Source: Anaerolineales bacterium
Lineage (GTDB): Bacteria; Chloroflexota; Anaerolineae; Anaerolineales; UBA11858
Length of the DNA: 37,110 nt
NCBI GenBank assembly: GCA_016785015.1
Contig: JADHTJ010000032.1
Coordinates: 1-37,110, forward strand
Direction: 5' to 3'
Positions 16,272 through 24,326 of this stretch are shown here, piece after piece (the stretch's first letter is position 1; each line of letters begins with the position of its first letter). The notes beneath the pieces are model-generated. The model saw only the letters and a list, made by a program, of their open reading frames with translations. It ran no database searches and was not told the origin of the DNA. A program made the translations under genes and the position numbers.

Positions 16272-16350
16272 CACCGCTGAGACGCGGAGTTCGCAGAGTT
16301 TTTCTCCTGTAAAATGCGAGAATCTCCGCGTTCTCTGCGACTCTGCGGTG
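16272..16350. repeat. Dispersed inverted repeat in the intergenic gap
   Basis: CACCGCTGAGACGCGGAG... at 16272-16298 is an imperfect inverted copy (20 of 27) of 16324-16350. It resembles a repeat often seen between genes in metagenome-derived bacteria. A related sequence lies at about 36790-36900. It falsely opens a minus-strand frame. The 15953-16551 gap holds this, elements E2 and B, and the aminopeptidase promoter, but no gene. Confidence 0.7.
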
Positions 16351-16403
16351 TTCAGCCTTCTATTGACTAATACATTAATATCGATTAAAGCTGTAAATTT
16401 CTG

Positions 16404-16459
16404 GGTTCTATGGGAATTCTCGTGAGAGAGTCCCGTACATCGGCGATTCCTGGAGATGC
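16404..16459 (+). mobile_element. MITE-like palindromic element, family 2, copy B
   Basis: A 56-bp element beginning GGTTCTATGGGAATTCTCG and ending GCGATTCCTGGAGATGC. It is flanked by AATTTCTG (16396-16403) and TATTTCTG (16460-16467), 7 of 8 matching. Same family as 10597-10650 and 19303-19342. Confidence 0.7.
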
Positions 16460-16494
16460 TATTTCTGTTCGTAACACAAAGCGCACACGAATGG

Positions 16495-16527
16495 TATAAT
16501 CCCCCGATCTTTGGGAATATGCCCAAA
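16495..16527 (+). promoter_or_regulatory. Promoter -10 and dyad before the aminopeptidase gene
   Basis: A perfect TATAAT at 16495-16500 lies 51 bases before the start codon, without a clear -35. It is followed by an inverted repeat TTTGGG-AATATG-CCCAAA (16510-16527) near or just after the predicted transcription start, which could be an operator or a 5' hairpin. Confidence 0.45.
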
Positions 16528-16551
16528 ACTATAACATTTTAGGAGAAACAT

Positions 16552-17655
16552 ATGGCTGACCCCCGATTAGTCAAATTAGCAGACCTATTAGTCAATTATT
16601 CTGTAAAAATTAAACCCGGAGATTGGGTTCTGGTACGCGGTGATGTGATCTCTGAGCCCTTAGTTACAGAAGTTGTGCGCCATATCGTCAAAGCTGGTGG
16701 AAATCCCACCATTCAACTCTCCAGCGATGACCTAAACGAGGCTTTCATGGCTGAAGCCAGCGAGGAACAGCTGCAATGGGTGTCCCCAGTCAGCAAGATG
16801 CTCTACGATGAAGCCAATGTACTCATGGCTATTCGAGCTACTTCTAATACGCGCGCTATGAATGGTATCGATCCCGAAAAAGAACGCGTCCGCGCAGTAG
16901 CCTACCGTGATCTGACTGAAACCTATATGCGCCGCTCAGCAGCCAAAGAACTGCGTTGGGTGGGCACCCAATTCCCATGCCCCGCTTACGCCCAAGATGC
17001 GGATATGAGCCTGCGCGATTACGAAGATTTTGTCTACGGAGCCACTTTCTGCGACAAAGATGACCCTATCGCAGAATGGCAGCGCATTCATGACGAACAG
17101 CAGAAGATCATCGATTGGTTGGTCGGTAAGAAGATCGTCACAGTCAAAAGCCCCAACGCCGATCTGACTTTGTCGATTGAAGATCGAAAATTCGAAAATT
17201 CCGATGGCCAAAAGAATATGCCCAGCGGTGAAGTTTTCACCGGCCCTGTGGAAGATTCTGCAAATGGTTGGGTGAATTTCACGTATCCCGCCATTCGCAG
17301 CGGACGTGAGGTCGATGGCGTGCGCCTGGAGTTCAAGGATGGCAAAGTGGTCAAAGCCAGCGCAGAGAAGAATGAAGCATATCTGCTCTCTCAGCTAGAG
17401 ACCGACGAAGGCGCCAAGTACCTGGGCGAGTTCGCCATTGGCACCAATTATGGCATCCAACAATTCACCAAGAGCATCCTCTTCGACGAGAAGATCGGCG
17501 GCACCTTCCACATGGCCGTGGGCGCCGGTTACCCTGAAACTGGCAGCACTAATAAGTCCAGCATCCATTGGGACTTCATCTGTGATGTAAAGGAAGACAG
17601 TGAGATCCGCGTCGATGGCGAGCTGCTCTACAAAGACGGAGAGTTCCAAATATAA
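16552..17655 (+). CDS. M29 family aminopeptidase
   Basis: A 367-residue metallo-aminopeptidase of the thermophilic AmpS/aminopeptidase T family. The expected dinuclear metal ligands are present: Glu227 (PSGEVFTGP), Glu293 (LGEFAIGTN), His320 (GGTFHMAVG), His339 and Asp341 (IHWDF). It is cytoplasmic, with no signal peptide, and removes N-terminal residues from peptides. AGGAGA lies 5 bases before the ATG. A strong terminator follows. Confidence 0.94.
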   Translation: MADPRLVKLADLLVNYSVKIKPGDWVLVRGDVISEPLVTEVVRHIVKAGGNPTIQLSSDDLNEAFMAEASEEQLQWVSPVSKMLYDEANVLMAIRATSNTRAMNGIDPEKERVRAVAYRDLTETYMRRSAAKELRWVGTQFPCPAYAQDADMSLRDYEDFVYGATFCDKDDPIAEWQRIHDEQQKIIDWLVGKKIVTVKSPNADLTLSIEDRKFENSDGQKNMPSGEVFTGPVEDSANGWVNFTYPAIRSGREVDGVRLEFKDGKVVKASAEKNEAYLLSQLETDEGAKYLGEFAIGTNYGIQQFTKSILFDEKIGGTFHMAVGAGYPETGSTNKSSIHWDFICDVKEDSEIRVDGELLYKDGEFQI

Positions 17656-17705
17656 ATCCACGAAGTGCACGAAGATGCACACATGCAACCAATTAACTGA
17701 AACTA

Positions 17706-17743
17706 AAACCGGATGGCGGTCGAAATGCCATCCGGTTTTTCTA
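17706..17743 (+). terminator. Terminator between convergent genes
   Basis: AAACCGGATGGC (17706-17717) pairs perfectly with GCCATCCGGTTT (17727-17738) over a 9-base loop and runs into TTTTTCT. T-rich sequence on the other strand suggests it may also stop transcription from the glycosyltransferase gene. Confidence 0.85.
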
Positions 17744-17785
17744 TCTATTATTCCAGTCGTTTTTAATTGTATTACCGATTACGGA

Positions 17786-19030
17786 TTACTCGTCTCCCAA
17801 AACTTCTTCATATAACTCAATCATCCGCCTGGCAATCTTTGCCCAAGAATAATCTTGGGCAAATGCAGCCGCCTGACGGGATAGCCTTTGATGAATTTCT
17901 CGGTCTTCCAGCAGCGTGGTTAGACGTCCACTGAGGGCGTCCATATCACCGACGTTAATGTGGTATCCGGTTTCGCCATCCTGCACCAAGAAGGCTAGTC
18001 CGCCAACTTGTGAAGCAACCACTGGGGTTCCACAAGCCATAGCCTCCAAAGCTACCATGCCGAAGGACTCATAATGAGAAGGCATGATCACAGCTTCGGC
18101 TGCCGAATAGTAATAAGGCAGAGTCTCCTGACTGCGACGACCAAGGAAAGCCACAAATTCGTCGAGACCATTCTCGCTGCTTAAGGTTTGCAGCCTGGAC
18201 ATCTCATCAGACATTTCTTCTCGGCTGACATGCGGATCTCCACCAATGATCGTCAGGATTAACTGGTGGTCAGCAGCGTCTCCATTCCCGGCCATTAAGC
18301 CCATCGCCTGGATGAGCGTATCAATCCCTTTGAGAGGTTCAATGCGTCCGACGAAGAGCAGCATGCGATCATCGGGCGAAATTCCAATATACTCCTTGGC
18401 TTCATCCGCGGGGATAGGGTAAAAATGACAGGTATCAACACCAGGGGGAATGACTGCTATTTTTTCGGCATTCGTCTGATACAACCATTGTAATTGTGCC
18501 TTTTCTGCAATAGTCGCGGCGATGATTCGATTAGCTAATTTTATGACTTTATGCTCACCATTAAGACGGTATTCCCCTTCGGCTTCGAGAGGGCTTTGAG
18601 CAATACGTTGTTTCATTAACCCTAAGGTGTGGAACATATGCACTACAGGGACATCCCAGGCAGCTTGCAGGTCACGCGCGGCGATCCCAGACATCCAATA
18701 ATGGCTGTGGATGAGATCATACTCAAATCCCTTTGTCGCTGAAAAATCAATGATATTTTCGACAAACGTGGGGATATGTTCGGCCAATTCTTCTTTTGGC
18801 AGAGGCACTTCGGGGCCAGCCGGTACATGCACCACGCGATTTCCATATCCAAGATCATGTGATACGTGCGGCACATGCTCATCTTGAGAACGGGTATACA
18901 CATCCACCGCGATTCCCCTGCGGCCTAACTCGCGAGAGAGCTCGCGCACATAAACATTCATTCCCCCCGTATCTTTCCCGCCCAATATCGCTAACGGGCA
19001 AGTATGGTAAGAAAGCATGGCAACCCGCAT
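17786..19030 (-). CDS. Glycosyltransferase family 4 (MshA/sucrose-synthase-like)
   Basis: A 414-residue GT-B fold glycosyltransferase. The N-terminal half has the GGMNVYVRELSRELGRRG acceptor-side motif and HSHYWMSG. The C-terminal half has FVGRIEPLKGIDTLI and the nucleotide-sugar site ESFGMVALEAMACGTPVVAS. The pattern GGKDTGGMNVYV is typical of D-inositol-3-phosphate glycosyltransferase (MshA) and sucrose-phosphate-synthase relatives. Exact donor and acceptor cannot be fixed. AGAGG precedes the ATG. Confidence 0.9.
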   Translation of the reverse strand: MRVAMLSYHTCPLAILGGKDTGGMNVYVRELSRELGRRGIAVDVYTRSQDEHVPHVSHDLGYGNRVVHVPAGPEVPLPKEELAEHIPTFVENIIDFSATKGFEYDLIHSHYWMSGIAARDLQAAWDVPVVHMFHTLGLMKQRIAQSPLEAEGEYRLNGEHKVIKLANRIIAATIAEKAQLQWLYQTNAEKIAVIPPGVDTCHFYPIPADEAKEYIGISPDDRMLLFVGRIEPLKGIDTLIQAMGLMAGNGDAADHQLILTIIGGDPHVSREEMSDEMSRLQTLSSENGLDEFVAFLGRRSQETLPYYYSAAEAVIMPSHYESFGMVALEAMACGTPVVASQVGGLAFLVQDGETGYHINVGDMDALSGRLTTLLEDREIHQRLSRQAAAFAQDYSWAKIARRMIELYEEVLGDE

Positions 19031-19094
19031 ATTTACCTCTAAAGTATTACTCTCAAAATGGTACCAACGTTCATCTTACTTGACGCTTTCCAGC

Positions 19095-19124
19095 TTGTAA
19101 ACTTACCCACTTGCTTGGTATAAT
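19095..19124 (+). promoter_or_regulatory. Promoter of tRNA-Thr
   Basis: A -35 box TTGTAA (19095-19100) and a perfect -10 TATAAT (19119-19124) at 18-bp spacing. The -10 ends 9 bases before the mature tRNA. Confidence 0.75.
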
Positions 19125-19133
19125 CCTGCGCGC

Positions 19134-19205
19134 GCCACTGTAGCTCAACGGTAGAGCAATCGCTTCGTAAGCGATAGGTTATGGGTTCGATTCCCATCAG
19201 TGGCT
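19134..19205 (+). tRNA. trnT: tRNA-Thr (anticodon CGT)
   Basis: Full cloverleaf: acceptor GCCACTG/CAGTGGC, D-stem GCTC/GAGC, anticodon stem ATCGC/GCGAT with loop TTCGTAA (anticodon CGT, reads ACG), variable AGGTT, T-stem ATGGG/CCCAT with loop TTCGATT, discriminator T. The 3' CCA is not encoded. A run of six T immediately after the acceptor stem probably terminates transcription. Confidence 0.96.
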
Positions 19206-19302
19206 TTTTTGATTCAGCAATGGGGAGCAAAAAATGTTACACAAATCGCTCCCGCCTGCGTCATTGTAGCATAGAGAATGTTACAATTTGTTTTAATTCA
19301 CT

Positions 19303-19342
19303 GGGTCTCTAGGAATCGCCTCACGGTAATTCCCATAGAACC
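19303..19342 (-). mobile_element. MITE-like palindromic element, family 2, copy C
   Basis: A 40-bp near-palindrome (GGGTCTCTAGGAAT ... AATTCCCATAGAACC) flanked by perfect 8-bp direct repeats AATTCACT (19295-19302 and 19343-19350). It is reversed relative to copies A and B and is the shortest. The remaining 19351-19523 holds a degenerate repeat-like tract and no gene. Confidence 0.78.
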
Positions 19343-19523
19343 AATTCACTAATAGCCATCTCAAAAAATGTCAGGCCGAAGACCCGCCCGCCAGAATCGC
19401 GCATAGTGTGGCGTAAGCGCAGCCAAGGATCTGAAATCCTCGGAATAACAGACTCTTCGTTCACTTCGCTCTATCAAAGTGACAATAGAGATATTTGAGA
19501 TAAGTTCTAATAAGGTTGAAACT

Positions 19524-20243
19524 ATGACTGGTCTTTTTGGATCGATAAAAAGTGTGCACAAATTCCTATCTCAAAATCACTTTTATCCAATTGCCTTGGG
19601 CACATTATTGGTATTCTTTTTCTATTTTGGTAGGGTATGGATTAGTAGAGATTTCTTGTTCAAGAATCTGATCTGGAATTTGTTTTTGGCATGGCTGCCT
19701 TATGTGTTTAGTTTAAGCATATCCGCCATTCACCGCCTAAGGCCTGGTTGGTGGTGGGCACTGATAATTCCAGGTGGTCTTTGGTTGGTATTCCTGCCTA
19801 ATTCATTCTACATCGTCACTGACCTGATACACGTTTCTCAACGACAATCAATCCCCATCTGGTATGATGCTGGCCTGATTGCCATAACCGCCTGGACGGG
19901 GATTTTTCTAGCAGTGACATCTTTGCACAGTGTTCAAGGTGTCGTTCGCAGTTATCTGGGTCATAATCTCGGATGGGCATTTGCCTTGATCGTCATTGGC
20001 ATAAGTGGATATGGAGTTTACTTAGGACGCTTCTTGCGCTGGAATAGTTGGGACTTACTTCTCGAACCCGCGGAAATACTTTCAGACACATTATCCCCGC
20101 TTCTGCATCCAATCACCTATGCCGACAAAATTGGGTTCATGGTAATGTATACGTCGCTTTATCTTGTGACCTACCTCACTTTTTCATGGCTGCGGCCTTT
20201 TGCTTCACCAGCACAAATGAAGGATTTATCCCCAAAATTATAG
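19524..20243 (+). CDS. DUF1361 family membrane protein
   Basis: About 239 residues from the ATG at 19524, which is preferred over the upstream frame start at 19479 because AAGG lies just before it. Six or seven hydrophobic segments. Family-typical motifs are FLPNSFYIVTDLIH, WYDAGLIAITAWTG and YGVYLGRFLRWNSWDL. The function of DUF1361 is not known. The next gene starts 9 bases after the stop, suggesting an operon. Confidence 0.88.
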   Translation: MTGLFGSIKSVHKFLSQNHFYPIALGTLLVFFFYFGRVWISRDFLFKNLIWNLFLAWLPYVFSLSISAIHRLRPGWWWALIIPGGLWLVFLPNSFYIVTDLIHVSQRQSIPIWYDAGLIAITAWTGIFLAVTSLHSVQGVVRSYLGHNLGWAFALIVIGISGYGVYLGRFLRWNSWDLLLEPAEILSDTLSPLLHPITYADKIGFMVMYTSLYLVTYLTFSWLRPFASPAQMKDLSPKL

Positions 20244-20252
20244 GAGAATAGT

Positions 20253-20669
20253 ATGCGCGTTTTCATTGCCGGCGTAATGCAAGGATCAAAAAAAGGCAAA
20301 GGCATTACCAGCCAGGATTATCGCCAAGCCATCCGTACAGAAATCCTCGCAATACATCCCAACGCGGAAGTTACCGACCCCTTTATGCTCTTCCCTGACA
20401 GTCCAGAGTTCGACGACGAACGCGCTCATCAAGTGCTCCATGAGATGGCCAAAACGGCCGGAGACTCAGATATTCTGATTGCCTACTTACCTGTCGCCAG
20501 CATGGGCACAGCGTTAGAAATGATTCGCGCATACGACAATGGGGTACCCGTAATCAGCATCACTCCCATGGCAGAAAATTGGGTGGTGCGTTCACTCTCC
20601 AACTACGTCTTCCCAACCACAGAGAAATTCAATGCGTGGGTGCGAGATGGCGGCTTGGATACCCTTTAA
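20253..20669 (+). CDS. Nucleoside 2-deoxyribosyltransferase-like protein
   Basis: A 138-residue Rossmann-like protein of the nucleoside 2-deoxyribosyltransferase superfamily. It has MRVFIAGVMQG at the N-terminus and the family motif DILIAYLPVASMGTALEMIRAYDNGVPV (about 74-101), in which the Ser-Met-Gly-Thr-Ala-Glu segment holds the likely catalytic Glu. Substrate unproven. AGGAG site. It leads into the enoyl-CoA hydratase-like gene. Confidence 0.78.
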   Translation: MRVFIAGVMQGSKKGKGITSQDYRQAIRTEILAIHPNAEVTDPFMLFPDSPEFDDERAHQVLHEMAKTAGDSDILIAYLPVASMGTALEMIRAYDNGVPVISITPMAENWVVRSLSNYVFPTTEKFNAWVRDGGLDTL

Positions 20670-20683
20670 TTTTGGAGGCAGTG

Positions 20684-21439
20684 ATGAAGAATATATCCGT
20701 TGAAATTCAGAATGAAATTGGGATCATCAAGCTGGACAATGGAGTCACCAATACAATCAGCCTGCAAGTGGTCGGCGAACTGCATGAAGCGATTACAAAG
20801 CTCGCAGACAACCAAAGTGTACGGGCACTAATCATAACCAGCGCCAATGAAAAATTCTTCTCCATTGGTTTCGATATTCCCAATTTGTACGATCTCACTC
20901 CTGCACAATTTGAAGATTTCTACGATACTTTCAACAAATTCGCATTAGACTTGTTCACATACAGCAAACCAACGCTGGCCGCCATGCCCGGTCACGCCAT
21001 CGCGGGAGGCTGTATCCTGGCGCTTTGCTGTGATTATCGAGTTATCGCCGAAGGTCGTAAATTGATGGGATTGAACGAGATCAAATTGGGAGTGCCAGTG
21101 CCTTACATGGTGGATTGCATCCTTCGGGATTTAATTGGCACCCAAAGGGGACGAGACGTGCTTGAGTTGGGTGAATTCTATCCCCCTGAGGATCTTCTAC
21201 GCCTTGGCATGGTCGACCTGGTCGTGCCCGTAGACGAGGTGCTTCCTGCTTCGATAGAAAAAATCCAAGCTCTTGGGGAAATGCCCAATGCTGCCTACGC
21301 CATCATCAAGCAGAATCGTGTCCTACCTGTTCAAGAAAAAATCCTTGCTACCTATGAGACAAAGAAAGCAAAGTTCATCGAGTGTTGGTACTCATCAGAG
21401 GGTAGAGCACGCCTGAAAAAAGCCGCTGAAAAATTCTGA
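20684..21439 (+). CDS. Enoyl-CoA hydratase/isomerase family protein
   Basis: A crotonase-fold protein of 251 residues from the ATG at 20684 (GGAGG site). The longer frame from 20579 overlaps the previous gene and is rejected. The oxyanion-hole segments are seen as SANEKFFSIGFDIP and PGHAIAGGCILALCCDYRVIAE. The second catalytic region reads LNEIKLGVPVP, where Glu is kept. Crotonases act on acyl-CoA esters as hydratases, isomerases or hydrolases. The exact reaction is not deducible. Confidence 0.88.
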   Translation: MKNISVEIQNEIGIIKLDNGVTNTISLQVVGELHEAITKLADNQSVRALIITSANEKFFSIGFDIPNLYDLTPAQFEDFYDTFNKFALDLFTYSKPTLAAMPGHAIAGGCILALCCDYRVIAEGRKLMGLNEIKLGVPVPYMVDCILRDLIGTQRGRDVLELGEFYPPEDLLRLGMVDLVVPVDEVLPASIEKIQALGEMPNAAYAIIKQNRVLPVQEKILATYETKKAKFIECWYSSEGRARLKKAAEKF

Positions 21440-21524
21440 TCCGCATCGAGAGCGGGAAAAAGCTCAAAAAAGGCAATCAGCACAACCAGCGATTCGGCAG
21501 GTCGCACAAGGACATCTTTCCGTA

Positions 21525-21539
21525 TATAATTTCCATATG
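21525..21539 (+). promoter_or_regulatory. Probable leaderless promoter of udk
   Basis: TATAAT (21525-21530) is followed by exactly six bases and then the ATG at 21537. Transcription should start at or next to the start codon, and no ribosome-binding site is present. The same spacing occurs before the DinG gene at 33893. Confidence 0.6.
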
Positions 21540-22172
21540 ACCAAAAACCCAACTCCAATTGTTATCGGAATTGCTGGGGGAAGCGGATCGGGAAAAACAA
21601 CCGTGGCCCACGTAGTGCTCAAAAAGGTCGGTGAGCAAAAGATCGCCTTTTTAGCACACGATGCCTACTACAAGGATTTGAGTGATTTGCCCATCACGCA
21701 GCGCGCCAAGATCAATTTTGATCACCCCCACTCGCTAGATACAGCGCTGATCATCGAACACGTTGAGACGCTCAAAAAATGGCAGCCCATTCAATTGCCC
21801 ATCTATGATTTCAAAACGCACACGCGCACAAATCAGAGCATTCTTGTAGAACCCCATGCCGTGATCATTGTTGAGGGGATATTGATATTCGCCGAGCCCG
21901 AATTGCGCAAACTCTTCGACGTGAAGATCTTTGTCGATACAGACTCTGATCTTCGGTTTATCCGCAGGTTGGAACGCGACATCGCTGAGCGCGGACGCAC
22001 AACGCAAAACGTGATAAAACAGTATATAGAAACTGTCCGTCCAATGCACCTCGAATTTGTCGAGCAATCGAAGCGCTATGCTGATGTGATCATCCCCGAA
22101 GGCGGCTTTAACACCGTCGCCCTGGATATGGTTATCGCCCGCATTGAAAGTCTTTTACCTAATAGCCATTAA
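21537..22172 (+). CDS. udk: Uridine kinase
   Basis: A 211-residue P-loop kinase of the phosphoribulokinase/uridine kinase family, which phosphorylates uridine and cytidine in pyrimidine salvage. Walker A is GGSGSGKTT (about 14-22). The substrate lid and base region reads FDHPHSLDTALI; PIYDFKTHTR and VIIVEGILIF are the family motifs; and RRLERDIAERGR supplies the Arg finger region. Standard length. Confidence 0.95.
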   Translation: MTKNPTPIVIGIAGGSGSGKTTVAHVVLKKVGEQKIAFLAHDAYYKDLSDLPITQRAKINFDHPHSLDTALIIEHVETLKKWQPIQLPIYDFKTHTRTNQSILVEPHAVIIVEGILIFAEPELRKLFDVKIFVDTDSDLRFIRRLERDIAERGRTTQNVIKQYIETVRPMHLEFVEQSKRYADVIIPEGGFNTVALDMVIARIESLLPNSH

Positions 22173-22220
22173 GAAACAGTAGCACACAACAACCAGTTTC
22201 CGTTATCTGGAGAAATTGCA

Positions 22221-22766
22221 TTGAAACTTGGCAAATATGGCCTCACGTTTATTCGTATCCTAGCGCTGCTGCTGGTCATCGCAATAACCATTTTCGTTTA
22301 TTCGATTCGGGATAAGGCTGAAGAATTGGCCGTCTATGGTTATCCAGGCATCTTCGTGATTGCGTTGTTAACCAATGCCACTGTGTTCTTGCCCGCCCCT
22401 GGGATCGCCGTAGTCTTTGCCATGGGAGCTGTATTCAATCCGCTGTTTGTCGGTCTGGCAGCCGGTGCTGGAGGGGCAATAGGTGAACTTTCTGGCTATC
22501 TGGCTGGTTTCAGCGGTCAGGCTGTGGTAGAAAGGGCTAAGCTTTATGAACGCTTATCAACTTGGGTCAGCAAATATGGCTTCTGGGCAATTCTAGTTTT
22601 GGCCGCTATCCCAAATCCAACCTTTGATGTTGCCGGGGTCGCTGCTGGGGTTCTGAAGATGCCCTTGCTAAAATTTTTATTGGCCGTTCTTGTCGGTGTT
22701 TCGATAAAAATGATTCTGTTCGCTTTTGCAGGTGCTCAATCGATGACCTGGATCTTGCGAGAATGA
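22221..22766 (+). CDS. VTT domain (DedA-like) membrane protein
   Basis: A 181-residue membrane protein with a TTG start; GGAGA lies 9 bases upstream and no ATG is near. Hydrophobic segments, a central GELSGYLAGF and a C-terminal LKFLLAVLVGVSIKM give the SNARE-associated/VTT (TVP38/DedA) layout. Family proteins are linked to lipid scrambling and membrane homeostasis; the specific role is unknown. It follows udk by 48 bases. Confidence 0.85.
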   Translation: MKLGKYGLTFIRILALLLVIAITIFVYSIRDKAEELAVYGYPGIFVIALLTNATVFLPAPGIAVVFAMGAVFNPLFVGLAAGAGGAIGELSGYLAGFSGQAVVERAKLYERLSTWVSKYGFWAILVLAAIPNPTFDVAGVAAGVLKMPLLKFLLAVLVGVSIKMILFAFAGAQSMTWILRE

Positions 22767-22798
22767 AGACGAACTACTTAACAAATTGAGGAGTAAAA

Positions 22799-24163
22799 AT
22801 GACTGAATACGCCCCATTTGATAAATATCTCGATGCCCATCTCGATGAAAGTATTGAGGAACTTTCAGTTCTTTCAGCCCAGCCCAGTGTAGCCGCTCAA
22901 AACTGGGGCATGGAAGAATGTGCCAAATTGGTGTCTGAGATGTTGGAGAAGCGCGGATTCAACACTCAGATCATGCCCACCGGCGGCGCCCCCGTAGTGA
23001 TTGCCGATCGCCCCGGAGCGCGATCAGATAAGACGCTGCTTTTCTACAATCATTATGACGTGCAGCCCGCGGAACCGTTGGAGCTTTGGGATTCTCCAGC
23101 CTTCGAGCCAACTCTCCGAGACGGCAAACTCTACGCCCGCGGCGTCAGCGATGACAAAGGCCATATCACCAGCCGACTCTTTGCGATTGATGCTCTGCTT
23201 GCTGAAGAAGGCGAATTGCCCTGCAATATCAAGTTCGTCATCGAAGGGGAAGAAGAAATTGGCAGTGTACATTTACCTGAGTTCATAGAAAAGAATCAGG
23301 AACTTTTAGCCGCAGATGCATGCGTATGGGAATTCGGTCAGGTCAACTTCGAGGAAGTACCCATGCAGTATGTCGGGTTGAGAGGAATTTGCTATGTGGA
23401 GCTTTCTGTCGAAACCGCAGAAATTGATATTCACTCTGGGTTAGGTGGATCGATATTCCCCAACGCGGCCTGGCGGTTGGTTTGGGCATTAGGCACGCTC
23501 AAAGATGAAAACGAACGTATTCTCATCCCAGGGTATTATGATTCCATCGAGTCATACACAGAGCGAGACGTGGAATTCATGGCTGCCCTACCAGACCCTG
23601 CAAATGAATACAAAACTCGTTACGGTGTCAAATCATTCTTGAACGATATTGAGGGAGGCGTTGAATTGCGCCTGGCTGAAGTCTTCCAACCGACCTGCAC
23701 AATCTGCGGATTGACCTCGGGGTATCAGGGCGAAGGTTCGAAAACCGTGCTCCCGGCGAAAGCATCTGCTAAAGTGGATTTCCGCCTGGTTCCCAAACAA
23801 ACACCCAAACAAGTTCTGGAGCAATTGCGCGCTCATCTTGATGAACAAGGTTTTGATGATATCAAGATAGAATTCTTGGGAGGCGGGCCAGCCGCAAGAA
23901 CCGATCCAGATGATCCCTTCATCAAAATCGTCGTAGATACAGCAGAAGATATTTACGGTATGCCCATGCAGATCGTCCCTATGATTGGCGGGTCGGGACC
24001 CAACTATCCCTTTGTGCACGTGCTCAATCAACCCGTTGCAACTGCGGGATGCGGTTACCCCGGAACAAATGCGCATGCACCTAACGAGAACATGCGCCTA
24101 GACTTATATCTAAAACATGCCAAACACATGGTCAGGGTTTTGAAAGCATTTAGTGAAGAATAA
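22799..24163 (+). CDS. M20 family metallopeptidase (dipeptidase-like)
   Basis: A 454-residue zinc peptidase. The catalytic elements are in order: NHYDVQP (His and Asp with LFYNHYD), GVSDDKG with bridging Asp, IEGEEEIGS with the catalytic Glu pair, and the distal His in GTNAHAPNE. The lid/dimerisation domain lies in the middle (about 200-370), where ETAEIDIHSG supplies the usual His. Relatives are dipeptidases and peptidases of CNDP type acting in the cytoplasm. GAGG site before the ATG. Confidence 0.93.
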   Translation: MTEYAPFDKYLDAHLDESIEELSVLSAQPSVAAQNWGMEECAKLVSEMLEKRGFNTQIMPTGGAPVVIADRPGARSDKTLLFYNHYDVQPAEPLELWDSPAFEPTLRDGKLYARGVSDDKGHITSRLFAIDALLAEEGELPCNIKFVIEGEEEIGSVHLPEFIEKNQELLAADACVWEFGQVNFEEVPMQYVGLRGICYVELSVETAEIDIHSGLGGSIFPNAAWRLVWALGTLKDENERILIPGYYDSIESYTERDVEFMAALPDPANEYKTRYGVKSFLNDIEGGVELRLAEVFQPTCTICGLTSGYQGEGSKTVLPAKASAKVDFRLVPKQTPKQVLEQLRAHLDEQGFDDIKIEFLGGGPAARTDPDDPFIKIVVDTAEDIYGMPMQIVPMIGGSGPNYPFVHVLNQPVATAGCGYPGTNAHAPNENMRLDLYLKHAKHMVRVLKAFSEE

Positions 24164-24170
24164 GGAACTC

Positions 24171-24270
24171 ATGTTACGCAACCTAAAGAGAAATATCCCT
24201 GAAAATAGGGGGTGGGGGCTTCGCCTCCACCCCCTATTTTCAGGACATTCCCGCTACGCGTGCGTAACAT
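24171..24270 (+). mobile_element. MITE-like palindromic element, family 1, copy E3
   Basis: Exactly 100 bp with ends ATGTTACGCA and TGCGTAACAT. The 22-bp hairpin arms (24198-24219 and 24223-24244) have a single G-T wobble. It is homologous to 173-272 in reverse orientation. Flanks AAGGAACT (24162-24169) and AAGTAATT (24275-24282) match at 6 of 8. It begins 7 bases after the M20 peptidase stop, so it may also act as that gene's terminator. Confidence 0.78.
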
Positions 24271-24326
24271 GGGTAAGTAATTATGTAAAAGGTTGGAAAT
24301 TGGAGGCTAGAGGTTAGACTCTGGGC

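Noticed and set aside
16173-16526. 117-codon minus-strand frame
   Set aside because: It spans a dispersed inverted repeat, part of a miniature element and a promoter region; its translation is the familiar repeat-derived kind, not a protein.
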